From assembly GCF_003605125.1 (NCBI RefSeq), contig NZ_QPQT01000004.1:1-64000 (forward strand): a stretch of DNA of 64,000 nt. Reading direction: 5' to 3'. How positions within the stretch are numbered: position 1 is the first letter of the stretch; the number at the start of each line of letters is the position of its first letter. The notes beneath the pieces were generated by a model. It did not search any database. It was given only the letters and a program-made list of their open reading frames with translations, and was not told where the DNA came from. The DNA comes from Shewanella algidipiscicola. Lineage in GTDB: Bacteria > Pseudomonadota > Gammaproteobacteria > Enterobacterales > Shewanellaceae. Positions 39,296-47,071 of this stretch are shown in pieces. The translations under genes and the position numbers were made by a program.

Positions 39296-40732
39296 ATGAA
39301 TAATAAAGTTACATCCAAAGCCACCGAGCCGGCAGAGTCGACTCACTCTAAGACGGCTTTTCCGCGTATGTTTTGGGTCGCCAATGGCGTCGAACTGCTC
39401 GAACGCGCGGCCTATTACGGCGTATTTGTCGTTATCACCTTGTATTTGTCTCGTATCTTGGGCTTTAGCGACGTAGAAGCGGCGTGGTTAGCTGGCTCCT
39501 TCTCGGCAGGTCTCTACTTTTTGCCCACTTTTAGCGGTGCCTTAGCCGATAAGATAGGCTTTAGGGGGGCCTTGCTGCTGGCCTTTGGTCTATTGACCAT
39601 AGGTTATGCGTCATTAGCGATTTTCCCCATGCTGATAGAAACTCAAGGACTGGTGGACTATGGCAAGGAAACCGTTTATCACGGGCTGCGCGAAGCCGAT
39701 ATTCGCTGGGCGATTATCCCTATTTTAATCGTCATCATGATTGGTGGCTCTTTTATCAAGGCGGTGATCACTGGCACTGTTGCGCTATCGACCACCACAG
39801 AAACCCGCGCTAAGGGCTTTTCTATCTTTTATATGATGGTTAACATTGGCGCCTTTTCCGGTAAAACTGTGGTTAAACCGCTGCGCGAGTCGATGGGCGA
39901 TCTGGGGTTAATTAACCTCAACTATTTTGCCGCCAGCATGACGCTACTGGCGTTTATCAGTATTTTGCTGTTCTTTAAGAGTACCGATAACAATCGCTCG
40001 GGTAAGAGCCTGGGGCAAATTTGGCAAGCATTAACGAAAGTGCTGTCTAATGGCCGTTTGATTTCGCTGACCATTATCATTTCTGGTTTTTGGATGGTGC
40101 AACATCAGCTGTATGCCACCATGCCCAAATATGTGCTGCGCATGGCGGGCGAAGGGTCTTCTCCTTCTTGGTACGCTAACGTTAATCCGCTGGTGGTGTT
40201 TCTGTGTGTGAGCCTAGTGACTACGCTAATGGCAAAACGCAGCGCACTTTCTTCGATGACCATAGGCATGTTTATTATGCCTGTTTCGGCACTATTAATG
40301 GCCTCGGGCAATATGTTTGCCGGGACTGACACTATTTTAGGCATGCATCCTATTGCGGCGATGATGATCATCGGCATTGTGTTCCAAGGCTTAGCTGAGT
40401 GCTTTATTTCGCCGCGTTTCTTGGAATACTTTTCACTGCAAGCACCTAAGGGCGAAGAGGGGCTGTACTTAGGTTTCTCACATCTACACTCGTTTATTAG
40501 CTCATTACTGGGCTTTGGTTTGTCAGGCTATTTACTCGAGGCCTACTGCCCCGATCCGCGCACTTTTAGTGACCATGCTGCTTGGGTTGAAGCATCATCC
40601 CATGCCCACTATATCTGGTACGTGTTTGCCGGTATCGCCAGCGTGTCAGCAGTCTCATTAATTATCTATGGCGCTGTGATTAAACGCATGGATGCTAAAG
40701 TGACTGCAGAGGCCGAGCTGGCCACCGCTTAA
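39296..40732 (+). CDS. MFS transporter, POT/peptide-transporter-like
   Basis: An inner-membrane carrier of about 12 helices. The N-terminal ANGVELLERAAYYGVFVVITLYLS segment resembles the ExxERxxYY motif of proton-dependent oligopeptide transporters. The loop after helix 2 (GALADKIGFRGAL) is the MFS-type motif, and FAASM-type helices follow. The frame is open from 39233, but the ATG at 39296 begins the natural hydrophilic N-terminus, giving 478 residues. The substrate could be di/tripeptides or another compound; the sequence does not settle it. Confidence 0.8.
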   Translation: MNNKVTSKATEPAESTHSKTAFPRMFWVANGVELLERAAYYGVFVVITLYLSRILGFSDVEAAWLAGSFSAGLYFLPTFSGALADKIGFRGALLLAFGLLTIGYASLAIFPMLIETQGLVDYGKETVYHGLREADIRWAIIPILIVIMIGGSFIKAVITGTVALSTTTETRAKGFSIFYMMVNIGAFSGKTVVKPLRESMGDLGLINLNYFAASMTLLAFISILLFFKSTDNNRSGKSLGQIWQALTKVLSNGRLISLTIIISGFWMVQHQLYATMPKYVLRMAGEGSSPSWYANVNPLVVFLCVSLVTTLMAKRSALSSMTIGMFIMPVSALLMASGNMFAGTDTILGMHPIAAMMIIGIVFQGLAECFISPRFLEYFSLQAPKGEEGLYLGFSHLHSFISSLLGFGLSGYLLEAYCPDPRTFSDHAAWVEASSHAHYIWYVFAGIASVSAVSLIIYGAVIKRMDAKVTAEAELATA

Positions 40733-41035
40733 ATCGCGACTCTTGTAGCTGCACTTTAACCATTATCTTAACAGCTGTTATCTCAAGCCCCTGCACCGCG
40801 TAGACAAACACTCACGCGGCGCCGGGGGCTTTTTAGCGATAAACCTTTTTAAGCACACTTGCCTAACGCACTTTGACTAAAAGATTGCTATAATCGCCGC
40901 CAATACAGGGCAGAGCTTAGCGCATTCGGTAATATGAGGGTGTTGGGTTTGCCTATCGACATGCTTTAAATTCGATTAGCTGTGCACGCGCGATTAATAC
41001 TCGGCCAAGCCCAGCTGTCCGACTAGGAAAATACC
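40733..41035 (+). promoter_or_regulatory. Intergenic region with terminator and dbpA leader
   Basis: Contains the terminator at 40785-40835 and then about 200 bases of dbpA leader. TATAAT at 40889-40894 is a candidate -10 box, and TAGGAAA at 41024-41030 is the dbpA ribosome binding site. Confidence 0.45.
40785..40835 (+). terminator. Intrinsic terminator after the MFS gene
   Basis: A long hairpin: AGCCCC pairs with GGGGCT at its base and ACCGCGT with ACGCGGC higher up, followed by TTTTTA. Confidence 0.85.
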
Positions 41036-42439
41036 GTGAGTCAAGCCGACAATAACACCGCAACTGCTTTTAACAGCCTGGCGTTAAAACCTGAACTGCT
41101 CGAGACCCTAACCACCATAGGTTTTGAGTCTATGACCCCCATTCAAGCCAAAAGCTTGCCAGCCATCTTAAACGGCGAAGATGTGATTGGCCAAGGCAAA
41201 ACAGGCTCGGGTAAAACCGCCGCCTTTGGCTTAGGATTACTCAATAAATTGGATGTGAAACGTTTTCGCATTCAAGCGTTAGTGATGTGCCCAACCCGCG
41301 AGCTGGCCGACCAAGTGGCGGCCGATCTGCGTACGCTGGCCCGTGGCATCCACAATATTAAAATTTTAACCTTGTGTGGCGGCGTGCCTATGGGGCCACA
41401 AATTGGCTCGCTTGAACATGGTGCCCATATCATTGTGGGTACGCCGGGTCGTATTATCGATCATCTCGATCGCGGTCGTTTAGATCTTGAAAACGTTAAC
41501 ATGTTAGTGCTGGATGAAGCCGATCGCATGTTAGAAATGGGGTTTCAAAAAGAGCTCGACGCCATCATGCTCGCCGTGCCGCGTGAGCGCCAAACCTTGC
41601 TGTTTAGCGCCACTTTCCCTGAGCAAATTCAAACCATTAGCGAGCAGTTTTTGGTCAACCCTGTGATGATCAAGGTTGAAGGCAAGCACGACGGTGACAC
41701 CATTGACCAGCATTTTTATGAGTGCGGTAACAATAATGATCGCATGAAAGCCCTGCGCCTGTTGCTACTGCATCACAAGCCAGAAAGTGCCGTGGTGTTT
41801 TGTAATACCAAACGCGAAACCAAAGATGTGGCCGCGAAATTGGCTAACGATGGTTTTAGCGTTGTGGCGCTGCACGGCGACTTAGAGCAGCGTGATCGCG
41901 ACCAGATGTTACTGCGATTTGCCAACAAGAGTGCCAGCGTGATGGTGGCTACCGATGTGGCCGCACGCGGGCTCGATATCGATGCGCTCGATATGGTGGT
42001 TAACTACCATGTTGCTTACGACACCGAAGTGCACATTCACCGAATTGGCCGTACTGGTCGCGCGGGCAGCAAAGGGGCAGCGCATACTTTCTTTAACCAT
42101 GAAGACGGTTACAAAATGGCACTACTTGAAGATGAAATTGGCCGTGACATCGTGGGCGAAGCCTTGCCAAGCGAAAGCCTGCTCGACACTTACCCACCCC
42201 AGCCACGCATGGTCACCATTCAAATTGATGGCGGTAAGAAAAACAAAATTCGTCCAGGCGATATTTTAGGTTGCCTCACAGGTGACAACGGCATCGAAGG
42301 CTCAGAAGTGGGCAAGATTAAGATCACCGAGTTTCGCTCATACGTTGCTGTCGATCGCAAAGTGCTCAATAAAGCCCTTAACAAGATAACCAAGGGTAAG
42401 CTTAAAGGTAAGAGCTATCGCGCCTGGGAACTGCGCTAA
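41036..42439 (+). CDS. dbpA: ATP-dependent RNA helicase DbpA
   Basis: A DEAD-box helicase acting in 50S subunit assembly at helix 92 of 23S rRNA. The Q motif is followed by Walker A GQGKTGSGKT (52-61), PTRELA, DEAD at 160-163, SAT, and HRIGRTGRAG. The C-terminal DbpA RNA-binding domain (about 390-467, VTIQIDGGKKNKIRPGDILG) separates it from other DEAD-box proteins. 467 residues. GTG start with TAGGAAA upstream. Confidence 0.96.
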   Translation: MSQADNNTATAFNSLALKPELLETLTTIGFESMTPIQAKSLPAILNGEDVIGQGKTGSGKTAAFGLGLLNKLDVKRFRIQALVMCPTRELADQVAADLRTLARGIHNIKILTLCGGVPMGPQIGSLEHGAHIIVGTPGRIIDHLDRGRLDLENVNMLVLDEADRMLEMGFQKELDAIMLAVPRERQTLLFSATFPEQIQTISEQFLVNPVMIKVEGKHDGDTIDQHFYECGNNNDRMKALRLLLLHHKPESAVVFCNTKRETKDVAAKLANDGFSVVALHGDLEQRDRDQMLLRFANKSASVMVATDVAARGLDIDALDMVVNYHVAYDTEVHIHRIGRTGRAGSKGAAHTFFNHEDGYKMALLEDEIGRDIVGEALPSESLLDTYPPQPRMVTIQIDGGKKNKIRPGDILGCLTGDNGIEGSEVGKIKITEFRSYVAVDRKVLNKALNKITKGKLKGKSYRAWELR

Positions 42440-42484
42440 CTCTTTAGCTAGTGATTGGGCTTAATTAGCTATCAGGCTATGTTG

Positions 42485-42518
42485 AAAAGGAGCTAACTAA
42501 CGTTAGCTCCTTTTTTGT
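42485..42518 (+). terminator. Intrinsic terminator after dbpA
   Basis: The arms AAAAGGAGCTAAC and GTTAGCTCCTTTT close on a very short loop and end in a T tract. Confidence 0.92.
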
Positions 42519-42572
42519 TTGTTGTGTATTGGTGTTTTTGTTGTTTAGTGTTTGGCCGAATTGGTGTTGGTT

Positions 42573-42854
42573 AAGTGGGTTTGAAGGCGTACTTTTATGG
42601 CAACCTATCACCTGCGGTGAGTTTATGTGCAGATACTTCTGCGACACTGTGAGTGAAGCGTAGCTTTATGCTTACGAACGAGAGAGGTATGGATGCCGAA
42701 AAATGTTGGGAATATTTTTGGCCATGATTTCGAAGGCCAAAATCGCGCTTACACTTATATCTATCGCCTCTTCGATTGGACTTCATTTGATACGACTAGT
42801 GAGTTAAAGGCTAAGAAGCTTTTGCCCCAAAGTGTGCTGGCCTTGGAATGAAGG
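42573..42854 (+). repeat. Modular hairpin repeat, copy A
   Basis: A roughly 280-bp element sharing landmarks with copies B, C and D: TTTGAAGG near the start, a C/G-rich small hairpin (CACC-TGC-GGTG), GCGCTTACACTTATATCTATCGCCTCTTCGATT-type text in short blocks, and CTAAGAAGCTTTTGCCCC near the end. It carries its own internal insertions (42650-42710). No protein is encoded; small ORFs across it are not shared between copies. Confidence 0.75.
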
Positions 42855-42903
42855 TTTGGCATTTTTGGGATTAGCTATAGTAGCGTTCGGCTACATCTTA
42901 TTT

Positions 42904-43153
42904 GTTAAGTGTGTTTGAAGGCCGAACCTTCATGGTTGTTAATTGCCTGCCGCAGGCTTTATGTGCAAACACTTCTGCGACACGCCGCAAGCACATCCTT
43001 GTGGGCTCTACGCCAGCATCCCTGCTGGCAAAGGCCGCAGCCGCGTTTACACTTGGGTTCGAACGTTTCTTCGATTTAGCTTCACTTGGTGTGAGCCGCT
43101 AGTTCAAAAGCTAACAAACGTTCGCCCCAAAGTTTGGAGGTCTTGAAATGAAG
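42904..43153 (+). repeat. Modular hairpin repeat, copy B
   Basis: A 250-bp copy. It starts with TTTGAAGG-CCGAA-CCTTCA, then CCTGC/GCAGG, a CACA/TGTG hairpin on a TCC loop, GCCAGCA/TGCTGGC on a TCC-type loop (43012-43029), the CTTCGATTTAGC block, and ends GCTAACAAACGTTCGCCCC. Two overlapping ORFs of 66-67 codons lie here, but they are not preserved in the other copies. Confidence 0.8.
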
Positions 43154-43201
43154 AACAATGACATTTTCTTGAGTAGCGGCTGGCTGTATTTTTATTAATT
43201 G

Positions 43202-43440
43202 AAAGTGTTTGAAGGTCGAACCTTCAATGTGAGTTAATTGCTTGCAGCAGGCTTATGTGCAAGCGCTCTTTTGGCTCGCCGCAAGCACGTCCGTGTGGGC
43301 TCTGCGAAATCATCCATGATTTCGAAGGCCAAAACCGCGCTTACACCTATCTCTAACGCCTCTTCGATTTAGCCGTATTTGGTGTGAACTCAGAATTAAA
43401 AGCTAACGTACTTTTGCCCCTTTGTGAGTTACAGGCGATA
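43202..43440 (+). repeat. Modular hairpin repeat, copy C
   Basis: A 240-bp copy with the same order of elements as copy B. Its equivalent main hairpin at 43306-43323 is GAAATCAT/ATGATTTC, unlike copy B in sequence but equal in form; the preceding hairpin is CACG/CGTG. Confidence 0.8.
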
Positions 43441-43630
43441 AGCAGTGCAGAACAGTGACGAGACTATTGACCTACTATTACTAATCTATAAGTGACAATT
43501 ACTTATTACTTTCGATTCAACACCAATGCCAATGCTCACTTTGCAGATTTTTATGCTCGTTTATCCAGCGTTGTTCTGATAGAGTGCTTATAAATCAATA
43601 GCTTTCATTTAGTAAATTTTAAATAATAGG
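43441..43630. other. AT-rich spacer before the cassette array
   Basis: About 190 bases with no ORF of note and no integron integrase or recognisable attI site. Confidence 0.4.
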
Positions 43631-43686
43631 TTTATTAAATGTGCATGCGCGTTTTGCCAAATATATGCGCATGCGCACTAATAAAA
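43631..43686. repeat. Long imperfect hairpin at the left edge of the cassette array
   Basis: TTTATTA and GTGCATGCGC on the left pair with GCGCATGCGCAC and TAATAAA on the right, with a two-base bulge. The right arm contains the 12-bp palindrome TGCGCATGCGCA (43666-43677). It directly precedes the first G/TTCTTGACC junction, the place where an attC or attI site would be expected. It may be a degenerate attC. Confidence 0.6.
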
Positions 43687-43687
43687 T

Positions 43688-44013
43688 GTTCTTGACCTGC
43701 GGTAGACGATTTTTAGCAAACAAGAAGTGATATTTAAGTCTAGCCGAAGGCATAGATAGAGCCAAACGCGATGGAAGAAACGCCTCATTTATGATAGCTT
43801 GAAGGCCCTTGCTAAGGCTCGTAAAGCGAAGCTTTCAAAGAGACCTGCAAGAGTCTTCAAGTAAAGCAGCGATGCTTCCCTCACGCCGCAGGGGGCTCAC
43901 ATCAGCCCCAAGGGCATGGAATATGAACTCACGGATTGAGTAGCGATAACCTCCTCTCTCCGAAAGTAAAGAACAAGCCGTTACACGAGACCTTCGGCTC
44001 GTGAACTAGATCG
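43688..44013 (+). repeat. ORF-less 326-bp cassette-like unit, first copy
   Basis: Nearly identical to 44565-44892 (about 90 percent by eye). It begins TTCTTGACCTGCGGTAG and ends in a short attC-like hairpin before GTTATG. The longest frames are about 7 and 23 codons and are not conserved between the copies, so it is probably not protein-coding. It contains a GGGGGCT/AGCCCC hairpin near 43890-43912 and lies directly upstream of the HEPN gene. A promoter, a small RNA or an empty cassette are all possible. Confidence 0.75.
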
Positions 44014-44018
44014 TTATG
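43968..44018 (+). other. Short attC-like site
   Basis: The left arm AACAAGCCGTTACACGAG aligns with the reverse complement of the right arm, AACGATCTAGTTCACGAG. A CACGAG/CTCGTG core stem is enclosed, and the site ends at G/TTATG. About 50 bp, at the short end for attC sites. Confidence 0.5.
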
Positions 44019-44034
44019 TTGCTAAGGAAGGTTA

Positions 44035-44475
44035 GTGTCTAAATCTATAAAACAAAAAGAAGCTTTAGCTAATTCTAGAAACAAAGAGTTAGATGCTGTT
44101 CGAAAATTAGATCCTCAGTTTAGTTGCCAAGGAGATGTTGGAACTTTTATAGGTTTGTATTTACAGTCGGAAGTTTTCGCAAAAAAGTTACAGCGATATT
44201 ATCGAACGGACACCAACAAAAATAGCAAAGATGAGCTAAACATTACAGCTCTTAAAGCCGCTTTAGATCATTTCAAGCTCGATTTTAGTGACGCAGATTT
44301 ACCCAAACTATTTAAAGGCGGGCCGGGCAAACAAAATGAAAAATCAGCTAGGCAGTTGCGTAACGGTTACTTGCACTCGCTGTCTAGTAATGACAAAAAA
44401 GAAATTCAGAAAAAAGCCTCTAAATTTAATTCTGAGCTACGTAAGTTTTTAAGCATTAGAGTTCCCGTAACATAA
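44035..44475 (+). CDS. Small HEPN-motif protein, integron-cassette gene
   Basis: A 146-residue protein with no recognised relative, apart from an exact RNxxxH-type HEPN motif, RNGYLH at residues 109-114, followed by a Ser and a basic helix. HEPN domains with this R-x4-6-H motif are commonly metal-independent RNases in toxin-antitoxin, CRISPR-Cas and abortive-infection systems. The fold here looks all-helical (long helices at about 5-25, 34-58, 65-82, 102-140). GTG start with AAGGAAGG upstream. Base composition is more AT-rich than the flanking core genes. It sits between attC-like sites and has no obvious antitoxin partner overlapping it. Confidence 0.65.
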   Translation: MSKSIKQKEALANSRNKELDAVRKLDPQFSCQGDVGTFIGLYLQSEVFAKKLQRYYRTDTNKNSKDELNITALKAALDHFKLDFSDADLPKLFKGGPGKQNEKSARQLRNGYLHSLSSNDKKEIQKKASKFNSELRKFLSIRVPVT

Positions 44476-44571
44476 CAAGGCCGTCAAGAAAGGACGCAAA
44501 AAAGCTTGGCTTGCGCTCATTCTTCGCTAATTATAGCCAAGCATTTTCCGCCTCTTACGGCGGCGTTCTTG
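44471..44571 (+). other. attC site after the HEPN gene
   Basis: Begins on the stop codon: CATAACAAGGCCGTCAAG on the left matches the reverse complement of the right end (GAACGCCGCCGTAAGAGG), ending at G/TT (44565). An internal GCTTGGCT/AGCCAAGC inverted repeat is present. The layout TAACAA-nnnn-GTCAAGA strongly resembles Vibrio-type attC (VCR) sites. Confidence 0.72.
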
Positions 44572-44892
44572 ACCTGCGGTAGACGATTTTTAGCAAAAAA
44601 GAAGTGATATTTAAGTCTAGCCGAAGGCATAGATAGAGCCAAACGCGATGGAAGAAACGCCTCATTTATGATAGCTTGAAGGCACTTGCTAAGGCTCGTA
44701 AAGCGAAGCTTTCAAAGAGACCTGCAATTGACTTCAAGTAAAGAAGCGATGCTTCCCTCACGCCGCAGGGGGCATCAATTAAGCCCCAAGGTCATGGAAT
44801 AAGAGCTCACGGATTGAGTAGCGATAACCTCCTCTCTCCGAAAGTAAAGAACAACCCGTTACACGAGACCTTCGTCTCGTGAACCACGATCG
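44565..44892 (+). repeat. ORF-less 326-bp cassette-like unit, second copy
   Basis: The direct repeat of 43688-44013, starting TTCTTGACCTGCGGTAG exactly at the attC cleavage point. Most differences cluster in three patches: GAGTCTTC versus TTGACTTC near 44730, the loop after GGGGGC near 44772, and the terminal hairpin, which is perfectly paired here (CACGAGAC/GTCTCGTG). It lies directly upstream of the ATPase gene. Confidence 0.75.
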
Positions 44893-44897
44893 TTATG
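44847..44897 (+). other. Short attC-like site, second copy
   Basis: AACAACCCGTTACACGAGAC on the left corresponds to AACGATCGTGGTTCACGAGA read on the other strand from the right. The stem CACGAGAC/GTCTCGTG closes on a CTTC-type loop. It ends at G/TTATG. Confidence 0.5.
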
Positions 44898-44940
44898 TGC
44901 TCAAGTGAATCAGGTTTATTGATAAATAAGATAAGAGATT

Positions 44941-46641
44941 ATGGAAGAACTATTCAAGTCTAGACCTTTTAAAACCCGCAATGCTGACGAATTTAATTTG
45001 TCCAGCATTCTAAATTTGTATGTGAATCCAATCATTGGACTAAATACTCCTTTTGACTATGAAAATACAATCGTCAAAGGAAGAATGGGCTCTGGTAAAA
45101 CGATGTATCTTAGAGCTAATTATGCCTTCTATCTTTATGGCATCGTCCCAAGTTTACTCGACCCTGAGTCAGAAGTTATTTTGCCCGTATTTATCCGGCT
45201 TAGTGACTTCCAGCACCTGCAAGAACCTTCTGAAATATATCGAGCTATTATTATCAAGATAATAGAAGAGTTAACCTCTATATATCTTCATCTTGAAGAT
45301 CAAAAAAGACTTGCTGAGATTCATCAGGGGTTTCAATACCTAACAGACGATATGTATTCTGCTCACAGGCTTTCAGCGAGCATGAAGCAATTAGCTAAGT
45401 TGGGAAGTGAGGAGTATGTAGAACGTGTAAGCAACGAATTAGGAATAAAAGGCGGTGTTAAATCTAAATTTATTGAGCTTTCTTCAGAGTGGAAAGGGAC
45501 TGAATTCACGGAAATTAAGAAAAAACCTAACCCGGGTATCAAGGATATAGAAGAGTGTTATAAAAACCTGCTTGAAGGTCAAACTGGCAAAATAATCCTT
45601 TTAATTGATGAAGCGGGGTCACTTGATCGGAAGTTTTTTCAAAATGATGAAGGGTCTGCATTTTTTGAAATTCTCATGAATCAGTTTCGAACTTCCTCAT
45701 TTATGAGAACAAAGATTGCTGTATATCCTAATTCGTATTCAGATATGCTCACAGAAACAAGGTATGGGGATGCTGTTCGACTTGAGGAAACTATACATAC
45801 GGAGAGGGGCTACCTCCGGTATAGAAGGAAAATTGAAACTCTAATTAATAATTATCTAAATCCTGAATCACATGATGATGTGGAATATAAAGCCACTGAT
45901 ATTTTTTCATTAAATGACAGCCAATACGGAGACTGCCTTGAGCAGCTTCTTTATGCTTCGCAAGGTAACATGCGTAGATTAATACAACTTCTCGACTCGT
46001 CGCTAAATGTTACTTTTAGGGAGTCTCCAGACAATCTAATGGTTACAAAAGAGTTTGTTTTTGAAGCGCTTAAAGAGCATGGCGAAGATATTGAATCTCT
46101 TTTTAATGCGCAAGAAAAAGAATTTCTTGAGAACATAATAAGCGTTTGTAAAACACGAGGCGCTTATAAATTCAAATTTCCAAATATGTCGCCAGTTCTA
46201 TACAAGTACACCAGTAAATCAAGAGAGTACAACCTGATCAATATAGAAGAGTTGGGAACAGGGCGGAGGGGAACGGTTTATTCTTTTGATTACGCATATT
46301 GTATTCTGCGTGACCTGCCTACCCATTATATTAAAGGTACAGAAAAGCAAAACAAAGAAAGAAGCCTTGAGAATGGAACTTGGATTAGTAGGGTTGCACA
46401 AATAAGTGAAGAACTAATAGAACAGGCTGCACTACCTGGGAAAATCGAAGGTGAGATTTCCTTTGTTCACGAAGACGCTGGCTTTATACAGTGTGATGCT
46501 GGTAATCGCTATTTCTTCACTGATTTGAGTGTTATTGATTCGGATAAGCATAAAACGAAGGTTATTGGGAAAAGAGTAAGATTCTATCCAGCTACCTTTA
46601 ATGATAGCAGGACAGCGAGCAGCGTTGAAATACTCACATAA
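44941..46641 (+). CDS. ORC/CDC6-like P-loop ATPase with C-terminal cold-shock-like domain
   Basis: A 566-residue cytoplasmic protein. Walker A GRMGSGKT is at 47-54 and Walker B IILLIDEAG at 218-226; a sensor-2-like GNMRRL is at 342-347. The start FKSRPFKTRNADEFNLSSIL is typical of bacterial ORC/CDC6-family ATPases. A winged-helix-like segment covers about 390-460. Residues about 500-566 look like a cold-shock/OB RNA-binding domain (KIEGEISFVHEDAGFIQ, GNRYFFTDLS). ATPases of this type occur in phage-defence loci; the C-terminal OB domain could sense nucleic acid. It lies in an integron-like cassette ending at the attC overlapping its stop, and is more AT-rich than its neighbours. The role is inferred, not shown. 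Confidence 0.72.
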   Translation: MEELFKSRPFKTRNADEFNLSSILNLYVNPIIGLNTPFDYENTIVKGRMGSGKTMYLRANYAFYLYGIVPSLLDPESEVILPVFIRLSDFQHLQEPSEIYRAIIIKIIEELTSIYLHLEDQKRLAEIHQGFQYLTDDMYSAHRLSASMKQLAKLGSEEYVERVSNELGIKGGVKSKFIELSSEWKGTEFTEIKKKPNPGIKDIEECYKNLLEGQTGKIILLIDEAGSLDRKFFQNDEGSAFFEILMNQFRTSSFMRTKIAVYPNSYSDMLTETRYGDAVRLEETIHTERGYLRYRRKIETLINNYLNPESHDDVEYKATDIFSLNDSQYGDCLEQLLYASQGNMRRLIQLLDSSLNVTFRESPDNLMVTKEFVFEALKEHGEDIESLFNAQEKEFLENIISVCKTRGAYKFKFPNMSPVLYKYTSKSREYNLINIEELGTGRRGTVYSFDYAYCILRDLPTHYIKGTEKQNKERSLENGTWISRVAQISEELIEQAALPGKIEGEISFVHEDAGFIQCDAGNRYFFTDLSVIDSDKHKTKVIGKRVRFYPATFNDSRTASSVEILT

Positions 46642-46707
46642 CAAGGTGCTTCTGTCGGATAAATTTTCCGCTGCGCACCAAATTTACCGCAGAGCACGGC
46701 GTTAGCC
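46637..46707 (+). other. attC site after the ATPase gene
   Basis: The clearest attC of the array. TAACAAGGTGCTTCTG on the left matches TAACGCCGTGCTCTG on the complementary strand from the right end, with TAAATTT continuing the symmetry, and it ends in the canonical G/TTAGCC (46701). It overlaps the stop codon of the ATPase, as usual in cassettes. Confidence 0.82.
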
Positions 46708-47071
46708 ATAGAAATATTAATCTTAAATTCACATAGTAGACCAAAAGTCCTAACTCAAAAATGTCCAAAAACAATTTAACTTTTGATTGTCCGAGTGACA
46801 CTAGTAAGGTCAAATCGAAGAGATTAAGAACTCGGGTGTAGGTGCGGCTGAGGCCTTCGATTTCAGGGATGAAATCGCAGAGCGCCCAAGGATGGGTTTA
46901 CAGCGGTGCCGAGGAAGCACCTGCACGAAAGGCCTGCGGCAAGCAATTCAAAATGATGAAGGTTAACGCTACTATCGTTAACTAAATGAAATAAATAGAC
47001 GCCCATAGTTAATGTGCATCAGAAACGACCTTCTACTAAGCTTTGAAGAAGCATTAGACAAGGAGGTTGTT
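46708..47071. other. Spacer with repeat copy D before the transposase remnant
   Basis: About 360 bases with no convincing gene. They hold the inverted repeat copy D (46782-46968) and the ribosome binding site AAGGAGG at 47060-47066. Confidence 0.5.
46782..46968 (-). repeat. Modular hairpin repeat, copy D (inverted)
   Basis: Read on the minus strand it has the same order as copies B and C: TAACCTTCA, CTTGC/GCAGG, a GGTGC/GCACC hairpin, CCCA/TGGG on a TCC loop, GATTTCA/TGAAATC on a TCC-type loop (46859-46876), then CCGCACCTACACCCGAGTTC and CTCTTCGATTTGACC. It lies on the other side of the cassettes, in opposite orientation to copies A-C. Confidence 0.75.

Noticed and set aside
42902-43146. Overlapping 66-67-codon ORFs inside repeat copy B as genes
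   Set aside because: The frames are not preserved in copies A, C or D and have no ribosome binding sites; the hairpin structure explains the region better.
43688-44892. The 326-bp repeats as group II or group IIC-attC introns
   Set aside because: No domain V-like hairpin, no GTGYG-type 5' end and no intron-encoded protein; the length is also too short.
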